A stretch of DNA of 64,000 nt from Betaproteobacteria bacterium (lineage in GTDB: Bacteria > Pseudomonadota > Gammaproteobacteria > Burkholderiales > SG8-39). The notes under the pieces are model-generated. The model saw only the letters and a list, made by a program, of their open reading frames with translations. It was not told where the DNA came from and did no database searches. Shown one piece after another: positions 1 to 9,014 of this stretch. The stretch is from assembly GCA_022340285.1 (NCBI GenBank), contig JAJDOG010000087.1, positions 1 to 64,000 of the forward strand, written 5' to 3'. Positions within the stretch are counted from its first letter, which is position 1. Each line of letters begins with the position of its first letter. A program made the position numbers and the translations under genes.

Positions 1-873
1 AAGCGTTTCGGTCTCGCCAGTGATGAAATCGAAGAACGCCGAGACGCGCGGTGTATGGCGCAGGTTGGGGTGGGCGAGAACGCGCCAGATCCGGGCGAGC
101 TCGGGGATGGGACCCAGCACGCGCACCAGCGCTTCGTCGGCATCGCCGAGGACGGCTGGCAGCGGCCCCACGCCGACACCCGACTTCACTGCATAGAGCA
201 TTCCGAGAACGCTGTTGTTGCGGGCGACGACTCGCGCGTTCGGCGCCACCTCGCGTAGCCACTTCGCGGTCCGATGATTGGTCATCGTCTCGTCGAAGCC
301 GACCAGCGGATGCCGTTCGAGATCCTCGATGCGTTCCGGCTTGCCGTGCGCCTCGACGTAGCCCCGGCTGGCGTAAACGGCCCAGATCGAGTCGGCGACC
401 TTGCGCCCGACGAGCTCGTTGTCGTCGGTGTCGCCCGAACGCAGCGCCACGTCGGCATCCCCCTTCGCGAGATCGAGGTACTTGTCGCTCATGACGAACT
501 GCACCCGTAGCCCAGGATACCGGGTATGGAAGCGGTCGAGGAGCGAGGATTGGGTCAAGAGATAGACCAGCGGCTCGGGACACGTAACTCGGACGATCCC
601 GACGACGTCCCGCTTGAACTCGACCAGGCGCTGCTCGAATAGCTGTACCGACTGCTCGATGCGATCCGCGTGCGTCACCATCTCGTGGCCGAGGTCGGTC
701 AAGCGGTACCCGGTCGGATGGCGCTCGACGAGCCGGCATCCTGTGCGCCGCTCGAGTTCGGTGAGGCGCCGATGGACCGTGGATTGATTCACGTTCAGCG
801 CCCGGCCGGCCGCCAGTGTGCTCCCGTGACGCGCCACCGCCAGAAAATATTGAATGTCGTCCCAGTCGATCAT
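1..873 (-). CDS. LysR-family transcriptional regulator, C-terminus cut off by the window
   Basis: Reading the minus strand from the ATG at 873 gives 291 residues before the window edge, so the C-terminus is missing. Residues 1-60 are a winged HTH of LysR type, beginning MIDWDDIQYFLAVARHGS and containing the recognition-helix stretch NQSTVHRRLTELERR. The remainder is a substrate-binding-like effector domain in which the segments VRVTCPEPLVY and GDADVALRSGDTDD are typical. It is divergent from the methyltransferase at 980, with a 106-base shared promoter region (874-979). LysR regulators often control the adjacent divergent gene, so the methyltransferase is the natural target, but no operator was recognised. 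The effector is unknown. Confidence 0.9.
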   Translation of the reverse strand, partial: MIDWDDIQYFLAVARHGSTLAAGRALNVNQSTVHRRLTELERRTGCRLVERHPTGYRLTDLGHEMVTHADRIEQSVQLFEQRLVEFKRDVVGIVRVTCPEPLVYLLTQSSLLDRFHTRYPGLRVQFVMSDKYLDLAKGDADVALRSGDTDDNELVGRKVADSIWAVYASRGYVEAHGKPERIEDLERHPLVGFDETMTNHRTAKWLREVAPNARVVARNNSVLGMLYAVKSGVGVGPLPAVLGDADEALVRVLGPIPELARIWRVLAHPNLRHTPRVSAFFDFITGETETL

Positions 874-979
874 GACCAAGCTATGCGTTCGCGCAGCCCC
901 CTATTGCAAATATGCGGCTTACGCCGTGATGGGAGCACGCGTAGATTCCCGGCTTGACCCGTCATCAAGGAAAAAACCC

Positions 980-1843
980 ATGAGTGAAGCAGAAGCGATT
1001 GCGTCGAATGCTTTCAAGGCGGCCACGCGTGACCAGTGGGAGAAGGCCGCGCAAGGCTGGAACGATCATACTCCCCAGATTCGCGCCTGGCTGCGTTCCG
1101 CCACGGACGCCATGCTCGAAATGGCAGGCGTCAGACAGGGCGCGCGCGTCCTCGACGTGGCCGCCGGCGCCGGTGACCAGACCCTCGACGTCGCCCGGCG
1201 CGTGGGGCCCGACGGATACGTGCTCGCGGTCGATCTCTCGCCCGCCATTCTCGAACTGGCCAAGGCCAATGCGCAGAAAGCCGGTCACCGGAACGTGGCG
1301 ACGCAGGTCGCGGACGGTGAACAATTGCAGGTCGACGAGGCCACCTTCGACGCCGCGGTGAGCCGCCTGGGACTGATGTTCCTGCCGGATCCTTTGCAAG
1401 GCCTTCGCGAGATGCGCCGGGCGCTGAAACCCGGCGGTGGAATCTGCACGATGGTCTTCTCGAAGCCCGACGCCAACCCCTGCATTGCGATACTGATGTC
1501 CACCGCGTTCAAGCACGCCGGTCTGCCTGCTCGCGACCCGTTTCAGCCTGGCAGTCTTCTGAGCCTCGGCAAACCGGGGTTGCTCGACGAGCTGTACAAG
1601 CGCGCGGGATTCAGGGATGTCGCGACGACGAAGATCGACGCTCCCTTCAGGCTCCCTTCCGCTGCGGACTATCTCGCCTTCATTCGCGCGTCGGCCAGTC
1701 CGATCCAGCAGATTCTCGGGAAGTTGGACGGTGGCGCCAGAGACGCAGCCTGGATGGAGATGGAAGAGCGCCTGAAGGTCTTCGAGAATGCGTCGGGCTG
1801 GGAGGGTCCGAACGAGCTGCTGCTCACGGCCGGAAGATGCTGA
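980..1843 (+). CDS. class I SAM-dependent methyltransferase (UbiE/Methyltransf_11 type)
   Basis: The protein has 287 residues. I chose the ATG at 980 because an AAGGA ribosome site lies about ten bases before it; a longer reading frame from 854 overlaps the divergent regulator's start. Residues 57-66 (VLDVAAGAGD) form the SAM-binding glycine motif, followed by an acidic residue in LAVDLSPAILELA, the motif II region and the segment MRRALKPGGG. The fold is that of small-molecule methyltransferases such as UbiE. The substrate cannot be read from sequence. It stands divergent from the LysR gene, which may regulate it, and 223 bases of non-coding sequence separate it from the lipase gene. Confidence 0.85.
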   Translation: MSEAEAIASNAFKAATRDQWEKAAQGWNDHTPQIRAWLRSATDAMLEMAGVRQGARVLDVAAGAGDQTLDVARRVGPDGYVLAVDLSPAILELAKANAQKAGHRNVATQVADGEQLQVDEATFDAAVSRLGLMFLPDPLQGLREMRRALKPGGGICTMVFSKPDANPCIAILMSTAFKHAGLPARDPFQPGSLLSLGKPGLLDELYKRAGFRDVATTKIDAPFRLPSAADYLAFIRASASPIQQILGKLDGGARDAAWMEMEERLKVFENASGWEGPNELLLTAGRC

Positions 1844-2066
1844 CTACTTTCCGGGTTGTGAACCAGAACTCGGCAATCCGCGCCGCGAAGACGGCGGTAT
1901 TCCACGCTCCGTAGCGCGGCGAGAAAGCACTTCCGATACACGCGTACACGCGCGTCGCCCCGCGGGTGCACGCCGCGCGACCGTCTAGTCCCTATGGACT
2001 ATGTATGCCCGGCAATCATCTGGGATTCAATAGGCCTCGGCGGCGCGACCTCTCCGAGACGACGAC
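1844..2066. other. intergenic region before the lipase/protease unit
   Basis: These 223 bases carry no convincing reading frame and no clear terminator. They must contain the promoter of the three-gene unit starting at 2067, but I do not see a strong sigma-70 hexamer pair. Confidence 0.4.
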
Positions 2067-3239
2067 ATGGGCGACACGACGACTTCCGCAGACCGCGACC
2101 TCTCGCCCGCGACCGAGCCCGAGCGCGCCGGACGAGCCAAGCCGCTGACAGGCACCGGCCTGTGCCTGTCGGGCGGCGGCTACCGCGCGATGCTTTTCCA
2201 CGTCGGCGTGCTGTGGCGGCTGAACGAGATCGGCATGCTCTCCAAGCTCGCGCGCATTTCGAGCGTGTCGGGAGGATCGATCACCGCGGGAGTGCTGGCG
2301 TACAAGTGGAGAAATCTCAGCTTCGACGCTGCGGGCGTGGCGACGAATCTCGAGACGGAACTCGTTGCGCCGATTCGTAATCTCGCCGGGGTGACGATCG
2401 ACGCCTGGGCAATCGGGATGGGCACGCTGAACCCCTTTGCGACCATCGGTGACGAGGTCAGCGATGCCTACGCGAAGCACCTGTTCGGCGATGCGACGCT
2501 GCAGGACCTGCCGGACGCGCCGCGCTTCGTGATCAACGCGACCAATGTGCAGTCGGCCGCGCTGTTCCGCTTCTCCAAGAAATACATGGGCGACTGGCGA
2601 ATCGGCCTGGTAATGAGTCCATCGGTCAGGCTTGCCACGGCGGTCGCCGCCTCCTCCGCATTCCCGCCGGTACTGTCCCCGGTGTCGATCAAGCTGAATC
2701 CGGCGAGCTTCGCACCGCCCGACCCCGAAGCACCGCCTGAGCTCACCGGCGACGAGTACCGCTCGCGGATCGTGCTGTCCGACGGCGGGGTATACGACAA
2801 CCTCGGCCTGGAGACGGTCTGGAAGCGCTGCGAGACGATCCTCGTCAGCGATGCGGGCCAGAAGATCGCCGACGATCCGGCGCCCGCCGAAGACTGGGCG
2901 CGTCACGCAATACGCATTCTCGGGGTGATCGACAACCAGGTGCGCTCGCTGAGAAAGCGAATGCTGATCGCGGCGTACCGTCAGGGCGAGCGCAAGGGCG
3001 CATTCTGGGGCATCGGCACCGACATCGCCGACTACGGACTCCCGGACACGCTGCCTTGCCCCCATTCGCGCACGCTCGAGCTCGCGTCAACGCCCACGCG
3101 GCTCGCGAGCACCGAGGAGAAGCTCCAGGAGCAACTCATCAACTGGGGTTACGCAGTCTGCGATGCCGGGATGCGCGCGTATGTGCTGAAAGACGCCCGC
3201 GCGCCCGGCGCGTTCCCCTACCCGCGCGCCGCAATCTAG
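2067..3239 (+). CDS. patatin-like phospholipase family protein
   Basis: The protein has 390 residues. The oxyanion-hole loop is at residues 35-39 (SGGGY), the nucleophile elbow at 66-70 (S-V-S68-G-G) and the catalytic aspartate in the DGG motif at 239-241 (VLSDGGVYDN). Together these give the Ser68/Asp239 dyad of patatin-like lipid acyl hydrolases. The first glycine of the usual GxSxG is serine here, as in some cPLA2/patatin-like relatives. No signal peptide is visible, so it probably acts in the cytoplasm on membrane lipids. Only 17 bases separate it from the dual protease, and the next gene overlaps that one, so the three are probably co-transcribed. Patatins occur as membrane-damaging effectors in several bacterial defence systems; a role of that kind here is inference only. 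Confidence 0.85.
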   Translation: MGDTTTSADRDLSPATEPERAGRAKPLTGTGLCLSGGGYRAMLFHVGVLWRLNEIGMLSKLARISSVSGGSITAGVLAYKWRNLSFDAAGVATNLETELVAPIRNLAGVTIDAWAIGMGTLNPFATIGDEVSDAYAKHLFGDATLQDLPDAPRFVINATNVQSAALFRFSKKYMGDWRIGLVMSPSVRLATAVAASSAFPPVLSPVSIKLNPASFAPPDPEAPPELTGDEYRSRIVLSDGGVYDNLGLETVWKRCETILVSDAGQKIADDPAPAEDWARHAIRILGVIDNQVRSLRKRMLIAAYRQGERKGAFWGIGTDIADYGLPDTLPCPHSRTLELASTPTRLASTEEKLQEQLINWGYAVCDAGMRAYVLKDARAPGAFPYPRAAI

Positions 3240-3256
3240 TCCTGTCCGAACCTGCC

Positions 3257-6200
3257 ATGCCGAATCCCTTTTCAATCGACACCGGACCGGCGCGCATCCT
3301 CGTCCGCGTTCGCGGCCAAGCGGCGCTCACGGGGTCGAAAGCACGCCTGTCCCTCGCGGGTCGCTCGGTCTCGCTGGAACCACTGTGTCCGAACGAGCAC
3401 CGCTCTAAGGCGATCGGCCTGGCGAGCTCCCATCACTGGTATGTGGCGGAGCTCGACGGGCCGGCCGATTCGCCCGGGGAGTTGTGGACCCTCGCACACG
3501 AGGCGCTCGGATCGAAGCAGCTCGCCGCGGCGGGCGGCAACGGCTTCGCCGAACCGGACATGCCCCAGACGTGGCAGTACGAGAACCGCGTCACGGTAAA
3601 GCCGGGAACGCTCGGCGCAGCGCCGGGCGAAACCTGCGAATACAACCCTCAGGACGCGGCGTTTCCGGAAGGGCCGACGCCTTTCGCGTGGCACCTCGCG
3701 GACGGCTATTCGCAGCTCAAGTCGGCGCGCGAGGCGGCGAGGGCCTCGGGCAAGACCGTGCGCATCGGCATTCTCGATACCGGGATCGATCTCGAGCACC
3801 GGGCGATGCCCGCGAATCTGCGGCTCGATATCGCGCGGAATTTCGTGCGCGACGGGCGCGATCCGAACGATGTCCGCGATCCGTACGAGCGCGGACTGTT
3901 CAACAATCCCGGACACGGCACCGGCACGATCGGACTGCTGGCGGGCCGGCGCTTTCGGCCGAGCGAGGCCGGCGTCGAGTTCGACGATGCGATCGGCGGT
4001 GCTCCGGACGCGGAGATCATCCCGCTGCGCATCGCAACGTCGGTCATCCTGTTCAAGACGAGTGCCGTGGCCGAAGCCCTCGACTACCTGATTGCCCCCG
4101 GCGGCAAGGCGACCCTCCGCGCGGACGTCGTATCGATGAGCATGGGCGGTCTCGCCTCGCATGCCTGGGCCGACGTCGTCAATCGCGCCTACGAGGCCGG
4201 CATCGTCATCGTCACGGCAGCCGGCAACAACTATCCGGGCACGCCACAGTTCATCGTTTACCCGGCGCGCTTCGGGCGGGTGATCGCGGCCTGCGGCGTG
4301 ATGGCGAACGGACAGCCCTACATCCGCGAGCATGTACCGGCGTTCCGCATGGCGGGCAACTACGGCCCACCGAGCAAGATGACTACCGCGCTCGCTGCCT
4401 ATACCCCGAACACCCCCTGGGCGGAGATCAACTGCGAGAACATCGTCGACATGGACGGGGCGGGGACGTCTTCGGCGACACCGCAGATCGCCGCCGCGGC
4501 CGCGCTGTGGCTGCAAAAGCACAAGGGATCACTCAAATACAACGCGCCGTGGAAGATCGTCGAGGCGGTGCGCCACGCGCTCTTCTCAAGCGCGCAGCAG
4601 CCGAGCGACGATCTCGCGACGTACCTTGGCCGGGGAATCCTGCACGCGCGCGCCGCGCTCGACCAGAAGGCGCCCGCGAACCCGAAGCAAACACCGGCAG
4701 ACTCCGCCGCCTTCGAACTGCTCCGCGGCCTCTTCGGCCTTCCGGCGGCACCCAGCCCGCGCGAGGCGATGCTCGAGCTCGAGCTCACACAACTGATCCA
4801 GACCGACGCCGCGCTCTCGGCGTCGCTCGGCGATACCGACACGCCCGGTCGCGCGCTCGACGATGCGCAGCGCCGCAGTCTGATCGATCAGGTGGTGAGC
4901 GGCATGGCCGCCTCGCCGCTCCTGAAAGCCGCGCTCAAGAACGCGTACCCCGCGAAGTACCGAACAGAATCCGCGACGAAGGCTGCAGCACATGCTCGGG
5001 CGGCGGGCAAGACGCAGCCGCGTCGCACCGAGTTGCCGATGCCGACCCGTCGCTTGCTGCGGGGCTATGCGTTCGACCCGCAGCTTTCCACGGAGCTCGA
5101 GTCCGTGGAGATCAACGAGATCGTCTACGACATCCCGTGGGAGAAGAAGCTCGCTCCCGGGCCGTGCGGTGATTACCTCGAAGTCATCGACTACGACCCC
5201 GCGAGCCGCGCCTTTTACGAACCGGTCGATCTCAACGCGCCGGAGCTGCTCGCGACCGACGGGCATGCTCCATCTGAGGGCAACCCGCAATTTCACCAGC
5301 AGATGGTGTATGCGGTGATCATGACCACCATCGGGCGCTTCGAGCGCGCCCTTGGACGCCGCGTGCAGTGGTCTCCGCGGATACACGGGCACGACGACAG
5401 GACATACGTGGGCCAGTTGCGCGTCTACCCGCATGCCCTGAGACAGCAGAATGCCTATTACGATCCGCAGCGCAAGGCGTTGCTCTTCGGGTACTTTCCG
5501 GCCGTCGACGTGGAACCGGGCCGCGTCTACCCCGGCGGCATGGTCTTCACCTGCCTGTCGCAGGACATCGTGGCCCATGAATCGACGCACGCGATCCTCG
5601 ACGGGATGCACCGCGCCCTGCTCCACCCCAGCAATCCCGACACGCTGGCGTTCCACGAGGCGTTTGCCGACCTCGTGGCGCTCTTTCAGCACTTCCATCT
5701 GCCTGGCGCTCTGCGTCACCAGATCGCCAAGGCACGCGGCGACCTGCGTGCCCGGAATCTGCTCGCCGAGCTGGCGGTGCAGTTCGGGCAGGCGACGGGC
5801 CGCTACGGCGCGCTGCGCAGCGCCATCGGCCGGATCGATCCGGAGACCAAGGCCTGGACGCCGGTCGCGCCGGATCCGTCCGCGCTGATGCGCACGCGGG
5901 AGCCGCATGCGCGTGGCGCGATCCTGGTCGCAGCGGTGTTCGAGGCGTTTCTCAAGATCTACGAGCGCCGCATCGCCGACCTGCTCCGGATCGCCACGGC
6001 GGGGAGCGGTGTGCTGCCCGCCGGCGCATTGCACCCCGATCTCGTGGCGCGCCTCTCCGACGAGGCCGCGATGAGCGCCGGCCACATGCTCACCATGTGC
6101 GTGCGCGCCCTCGACTACTGTCCCCCGGTCGACCTCACTTTCGGGGACTACCTGCGCGCCCTCATCACCGCCGACGTCCAGATCGTTCCGGAGGACCGGC

Positions 6201-6901
6201 TCGGATACCGGACCGCCGTGGTCGAGGCATTCCGCGCCTGGGGCATCTATCCGAAGGGATTGCGGGCGCTCGCGGTCGACTCGCTGCTCTGGGACCGTCC
6301 TCGGCCGGCGCTTCAGAAGCTGCTCCGCCCTCAGCTCAAGGCCCTGCAACCTTACGCGAGCAGCTATACGTATCTGCACAGCCGGGACAAGCCCGATCCG
6401 CGCCGCGAGACTTTCGGGAAGCTCAGCGAGTGGCGCGCGGTGCTGCACGACCGGATTTCGGATTTCCTGATCTCGCTGGACGCGGCCGACCGACAGGCGC
6501 TGGTCGAGGACATGGGAATCGATCTCGACCCCGGTTACGCCTCGTTCGAGCTGCGTTCGCTGCAGTTCACGCGGAAGGTTTCGCCGGACGGCAACGAGGT
6601 GCCGCAAGCGCTGCTGTCGTTCATCCAGGAGCGTAGCGAAACGGCGGACGGCGGGTCGGAGGCGTTTACTTTCCGCGGCGGCTGCACGGTGATCGTGGAC
6701 CTGCTCTCTGGAGAAATCGACTACGTGATCCGCAAGAATGTCCGCAGCGGCTCGCGGCTCGCCGCGGAAAAGGAGTTTCACCTCGAATCGCGCGCGAGCC
6801 TCGCGGGCATGTACCTCGGCGCGGCGAACGACGCCGACCCGTCGCGACAGCTGGCACTCCTGCACGGAATGGATCCGGAGATCGATCATGGCCAAGGCTA
6901 G
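3257..6901 (+). CDS. dual-protease protein: subtilisin-like S8 domain plus HExxH zinc-metallopeptidase domain
   Basis: From the ATG at 3257 the protein has 1,214 residues. The subtilisin triad is complete: Asp174 in ILDTGID, His220 in GHGTGT and Ser405 in GTSSATP, with the oxyanion asparagine in AAGNN. After a linker, residues 774-778 read HESTH, an HExxH zinc site, and FHEAFADL supplies a possible third ligand, Glu801, 22 residues after the second histidine. That resembles the gluzincin (thermolysin-like) arrangement with a slightly longer spacing. No signal peptide is seen. About 150 residues precede the S8 domain and about 350 follow the zinc site; neither part is recognised. The gene lies between a patatin-like lipase and an MBL-fold protein and overlaps the latter by 14 bases. 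Both catalytic sites look intact. The function of the fusion is unknown. Confidence 0.85.
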   Translation: MPNPFSIDTGPARILVRVRGQAALTGSKARLSLAGRSVSLEPLCPNEHRSKAIGLASSHHWYVAELDGPADSPGELWTLAHEALGSKQLAAAGGNGFAEPDMPQTWQYENRVTVKPGTLGAAPGETCEYNPQDAAFPEGPTPFAWHLADGYSQLKSAREAARASGKTVRIGILDTGIDLEHRAMPANLRLDIARNFVRDGRDPNDVRDPYERGLFNNPGHGTGTIGLLAGRRFRPSEAGVEFDDAIGGAPDAEIIPLRIATSVILFKTSAVAEALDYLIAPGGKATLRADVVSMSMGGLASHAWADVVNRAYEAGIVIVTAAGNNYPGTPQFIVYPARFGRVIAACGVMANGQPYIREHVPAFRMAGNYGPPSKMTTALAAYTPNTPWAEINCENIVDMDGAGTSSATPQIAAAAALWLQKHKGSLKYNAPWKIVEAVRHALFSSAQQPSDDLATYLGRGILHARAALDQKAPANPKQTPADSAAFELLRGLFGLPAAPSPREAMLELELTQLIQTDAALSASLGDTDTPGRALDDAQRRSLIDQVVSGMAASPLLKAALKNAYPAKYRTESATKAAAHARAAGKTQPRRTELPMPTRRLLRGYAFDPQLSTELESVEINEIVYDIPWEKKLAPGPCGDYLEVIDYDPASRAFYEPVDLNAPELLATDGHAPSEGNPQFHQQMVYAVIMTTIGRFERALGRRVQWSPRIHGHDDRTYVGQLRVYPHALRQQNAYYDPQRKALLFGYFPAVDVEPGRVYPGGMVFTCLSQDIVAHESTHAILDGMHRALLHPSNPDTLAFHEAFADLVALFQHFHLPGALRHQIAKARGDLRARNLLAELAVQFGQATGRYGALRSAIGRIDPETKAWTPVAPDPSALMRTREPHARGAILVAAVFEAFLKIYERRIADLLRIATAGSGVLPAGALHPDLVARLSDEAAMSAGHMLTMCVRALDYCPPVDLTFGDYLRALITADVQIVPEDRLGYRTAVVEAFRAWGIYPKGLRALAVDSLLWDRPRPALQKLLRPQLKALQPYASSYTYLHSRDKPDPRRETFGKLSEWRAVLHDRISDFLISLDAADRQALVEDMGIDLDPGYASFELRSLQFTRKVSPDGNEVPQALLSFIQERSETADGGSEAFTFRGGCTVIVDLLSGEIDYVIRKNVRSGSRLAAEKEFHLESRASLAGMYLGAANDADPSRQLALLHGMDPEIDHGQG

Positions 6902-8450
6902 CCGGAAAGCCGGACGCGTCGCGAAACGCGCCGCGAAGAAGCGCGCACCGACCGCCGGACGCGCGCGGGCGAAGCCGGTCCGCCGGACCCGGCAGCGCGC
7001 GGCTCGCACGAAGAAGCCGGCCTTCAGGGTTCGCGTTCGCATGTACCGCCAGGGCATCGGCGACGCTTTTCTCCTCTCGTTCGCGCGCAGTACCGGAACG
7101 CGCCACATCCTCATCGATTGCGGCGTCCTGACCGGCACCGACGATGGCAAGGGATGGGTGACGCGCATCGCAGAGAACGTGGTTCGCGAGACCGGCGGCC
7201 GCATCGACGCGATCGTGGGCACGCACCCGCACTGGGATCACCTGTCCGGGTTCTACGACGCACAGGACGTGTTCGAGAAGCAACTCGAGGTCGGCGAGGT
7301 GTGGATGTCGTGGGCCGAGAACCCGGACGACGCCTGGGCGGCAGAGCGCAGGCGCCAGCTCGCGCTGCAGCTGGACGGCGCGCGGCGTGCGCTGGCGCAG
7401 CTCGCTGCAGCCGATGATGCCCAGACGCGCGCACGCGCCGCAGCTCTCGACGAGATCCTGTCCTTCAATGGCCCGGCGCCGCTCGGCGCAGCGCGAACGC
7501 GCAGTACCGATTCCGCGCTCGAGGTGCTGCGCGGCCTCGTGACAAGCCCGCGGTACGTCAATCCCGGCGATCTGTTGACGCCCGCATGGCTGCCGGGCGT
7601 GCGGATCTACGTGCTGGCGCCGCCGCGCGACGAGCGACTCTTACGCAAGATGCTCGGCAAGAAAGGCTCCGAGATGTATGGGCTCGGCTCGGACACGGGG
7701 TTCTATGCGGGCCTAATGGGAAGGTCGCTGAGCGAGGCGGAGCTCACCCCTGATCAGTTTGCTCAGCTCGAGTCGTTGTGCCCTTTCGAGCAGAGCCTGC
7801 GCTGGAGTCCGGAGGACGTTCCCGAGGTCGGCACGCTTGCCGCGATTCGGGACCGCTATCTGAAGGAAGAGGAGCGCTGGCGGGCGATCGACGACGAATG
7901 GCTCCTTGCCGCCGAGGAGCTGGCGCTCAAGCTCGACAGCGTCGTCAACAACCTGAGCCTGGTGCTCGCGTTCGAGCTGGTGGAGACCGGAGAAGTCCTG
8001 CTTTTTCCCGCCGACGCACAGATCGGCAACTGGCTTTCCTGGAGCAACGTCAGCTGGGAGATTGGCGAGGGGCGCTCGCGCAAGACCGTCCGGTCGGACG
8101 ATCTCCTCGGACGGACGGTCTTCTACAAGGTGGGCCATCACGGCAGCCACAATGCCACGCTGATGGATGGTGGCCTGGAAGGCATGTCGAGCCCAGAGCT
8201 CGTGGCCGCGATTCCGGTCGATCAGGTCTTCGCCAACAAGAGCAAGAAATGGGATATGCCGGCAAAGCCACTTTACTTGCGGTTGATCGAGAAGACGCGC
8301 GGACGCGTGCTGCGCGCCGACGGGAAGGGTCGCACCGCCACTGATGCGAAGCGGAAACCGGATGACGCGAAGGCCTGGGCGGCGTTCGAAAAGCGCGTCA
8401 GCATCGACGAATCCTCTCCGCCGCTGTTCGTCGACTATGTTCTGCCCTGA
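6888..8450 (+). CDS. ComEC/Rec2-like metallo-beta-lactamase-fold protein with basic N-terminal tail
   Basis: The protein has 520 residues. The ATG at 6888 lies inside the end of the protease gene, indicating translational coupling. Residues 1-47 are rich in Lys, Arg and Ala and look like a histone-type nucleic-acid-binding or flexible tail. The MBL domain follows: HPHWDH at 113-118 is the HxHxDH metal-binding motif, and KVGHHGSHNA further on is the conserved HHGS segment of ComEC-like hydrolases. There are no membrane segments, so this is the soluble hydrolase without the ComEC channel. A role on nucleic acid or nucleotides is plausible for the family but unproven. It forms a unit with the lipase and dual-protease genes upstream. 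Confidence 0.8.
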   Translation: MAKASRKAGRVAKRAAKKRAPTAGRARAKPVRRTRQRAARTKKPAFRVRVRMYRQGIGDAFLLSFARSTGTRHILIDCGVLTGTDDGKGWVTRIAENVVRETGGRIDAIVGTHPHWDHLSGFYDAQDVFEKQLEVGEVWMSWAENPDDAWAAERRRQLALQLDGARRALAQLAAADDAQTRARAAALDEILSFNGPAPLGAARTRSTDSALEVLRGLVTSPRYVNPGDLLTPAWLPGVRIYVLAPPRDERLLRKMLGKKGSEMYGLGSDTGFYAGLMGRSLSEAELTPDQFAQLESLCPFEQSLRWSPEDVPEVGTLAAIRDRYLKEEERWRAIDDEWLLAAEELALKLDSVVNNLSLVLAFELVETGEVLLFPADAQIGNWLSWSNVSWEIGEGRSRKTVRSDDLLGRTVFYKVGHHGSHNATLMDGGLEGMSSPELVAAIPVDQVFANKSKKWDMPAKPLYLRLIEKTRGRVLRADGKGRTATDAKRKPDDAKAWAAFEKRVSIDESSPPLFVDYVLP

Positions 8451-8466
8451 CGAGGCGCAGCCCTGC

Positions 8467-8808
8467 TCATCGCGCGAATCCCCACGGCCGCCGCAACTGC
8501 TTCAACCGGGCACGGGCCGCAGAGAGAACTTCGACCACTTCCTCCAACCCGGGCGGCACCTCCCCGCGGGTCCGCGCAATCTCGATGTGTCCGGACACCG
8601 TCGCATGCAGGAGCTCGATGTCGGCGGCCGACCGGACGCGTGATGCCGCGGTGAGAAATGGAAGCGCGTCGCTGCGCTTTTCGAGCGCAGCGGAAAACCC
8701 GCGCGGGTGCTCGTCGGCGATGCGCCGCAGATATCGCTCGACCGTGACCGCAACCTGGCGCTCGGTCCTCGCTCCCATGAGCTCGCCATAAAGATCACCA
8801 CGCGCCAT
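8467..8808 (-). CDS. hypothetical protein, 113 residues
   Basis: I do not recognise a family. The frame has the codon usage of its neighbours (G/C at most third positions) and no conflicting gene on the other strand. The product is soluble, mostly helical and charged, with ERYLRRIADEHPRG near the middle and the conserved-looking end KQLRRPWGF. It is convergent with the MBL-fold gene (16-base gap) and divergent from the phosphoesterase. It could be an accessory of the lipase/protease unit, but orientation does not support co-transcription. Confidence 0.55.
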   Translation of the reverse strand: MARGDLYGELMGARTERQVAVTVERYLRRIADEHPRGFSAALEKRSDALPFLTAASRVRSAADIELLHATVSGHIEIARTRGEVPPGLEEVVEVLSAARARLKQLRRPWGFAR

Positions 8809-9014
8809 CCATGGAAATTACCAATTCGCGTCACGGCCGGACGCGTATGCGAGCCAAATCACTGGCCCAGCGTGGAATTCGTCACGGCATTGCCGGAGGA
8901 TCGACATGCCCCCGGCGTCCATGAGGGGCTCCAGCACGGGGACATGGGCCCGCCCCATTCCCGCATGAGAAAATCCCTGACACGAAGCCGGGCAGCGCCT
9001 GAACAGGTTACACA

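Noticed and set aside
4586-7222. A long minus-strand open frame of 878 codons opposite the dual-protease gene
   Set aside because: It is the mirror of a high-GC gene: the product is Arg/Ala/Val-rich without domain motifs, while the plus strand has intact catalytic motifs of two protease families.
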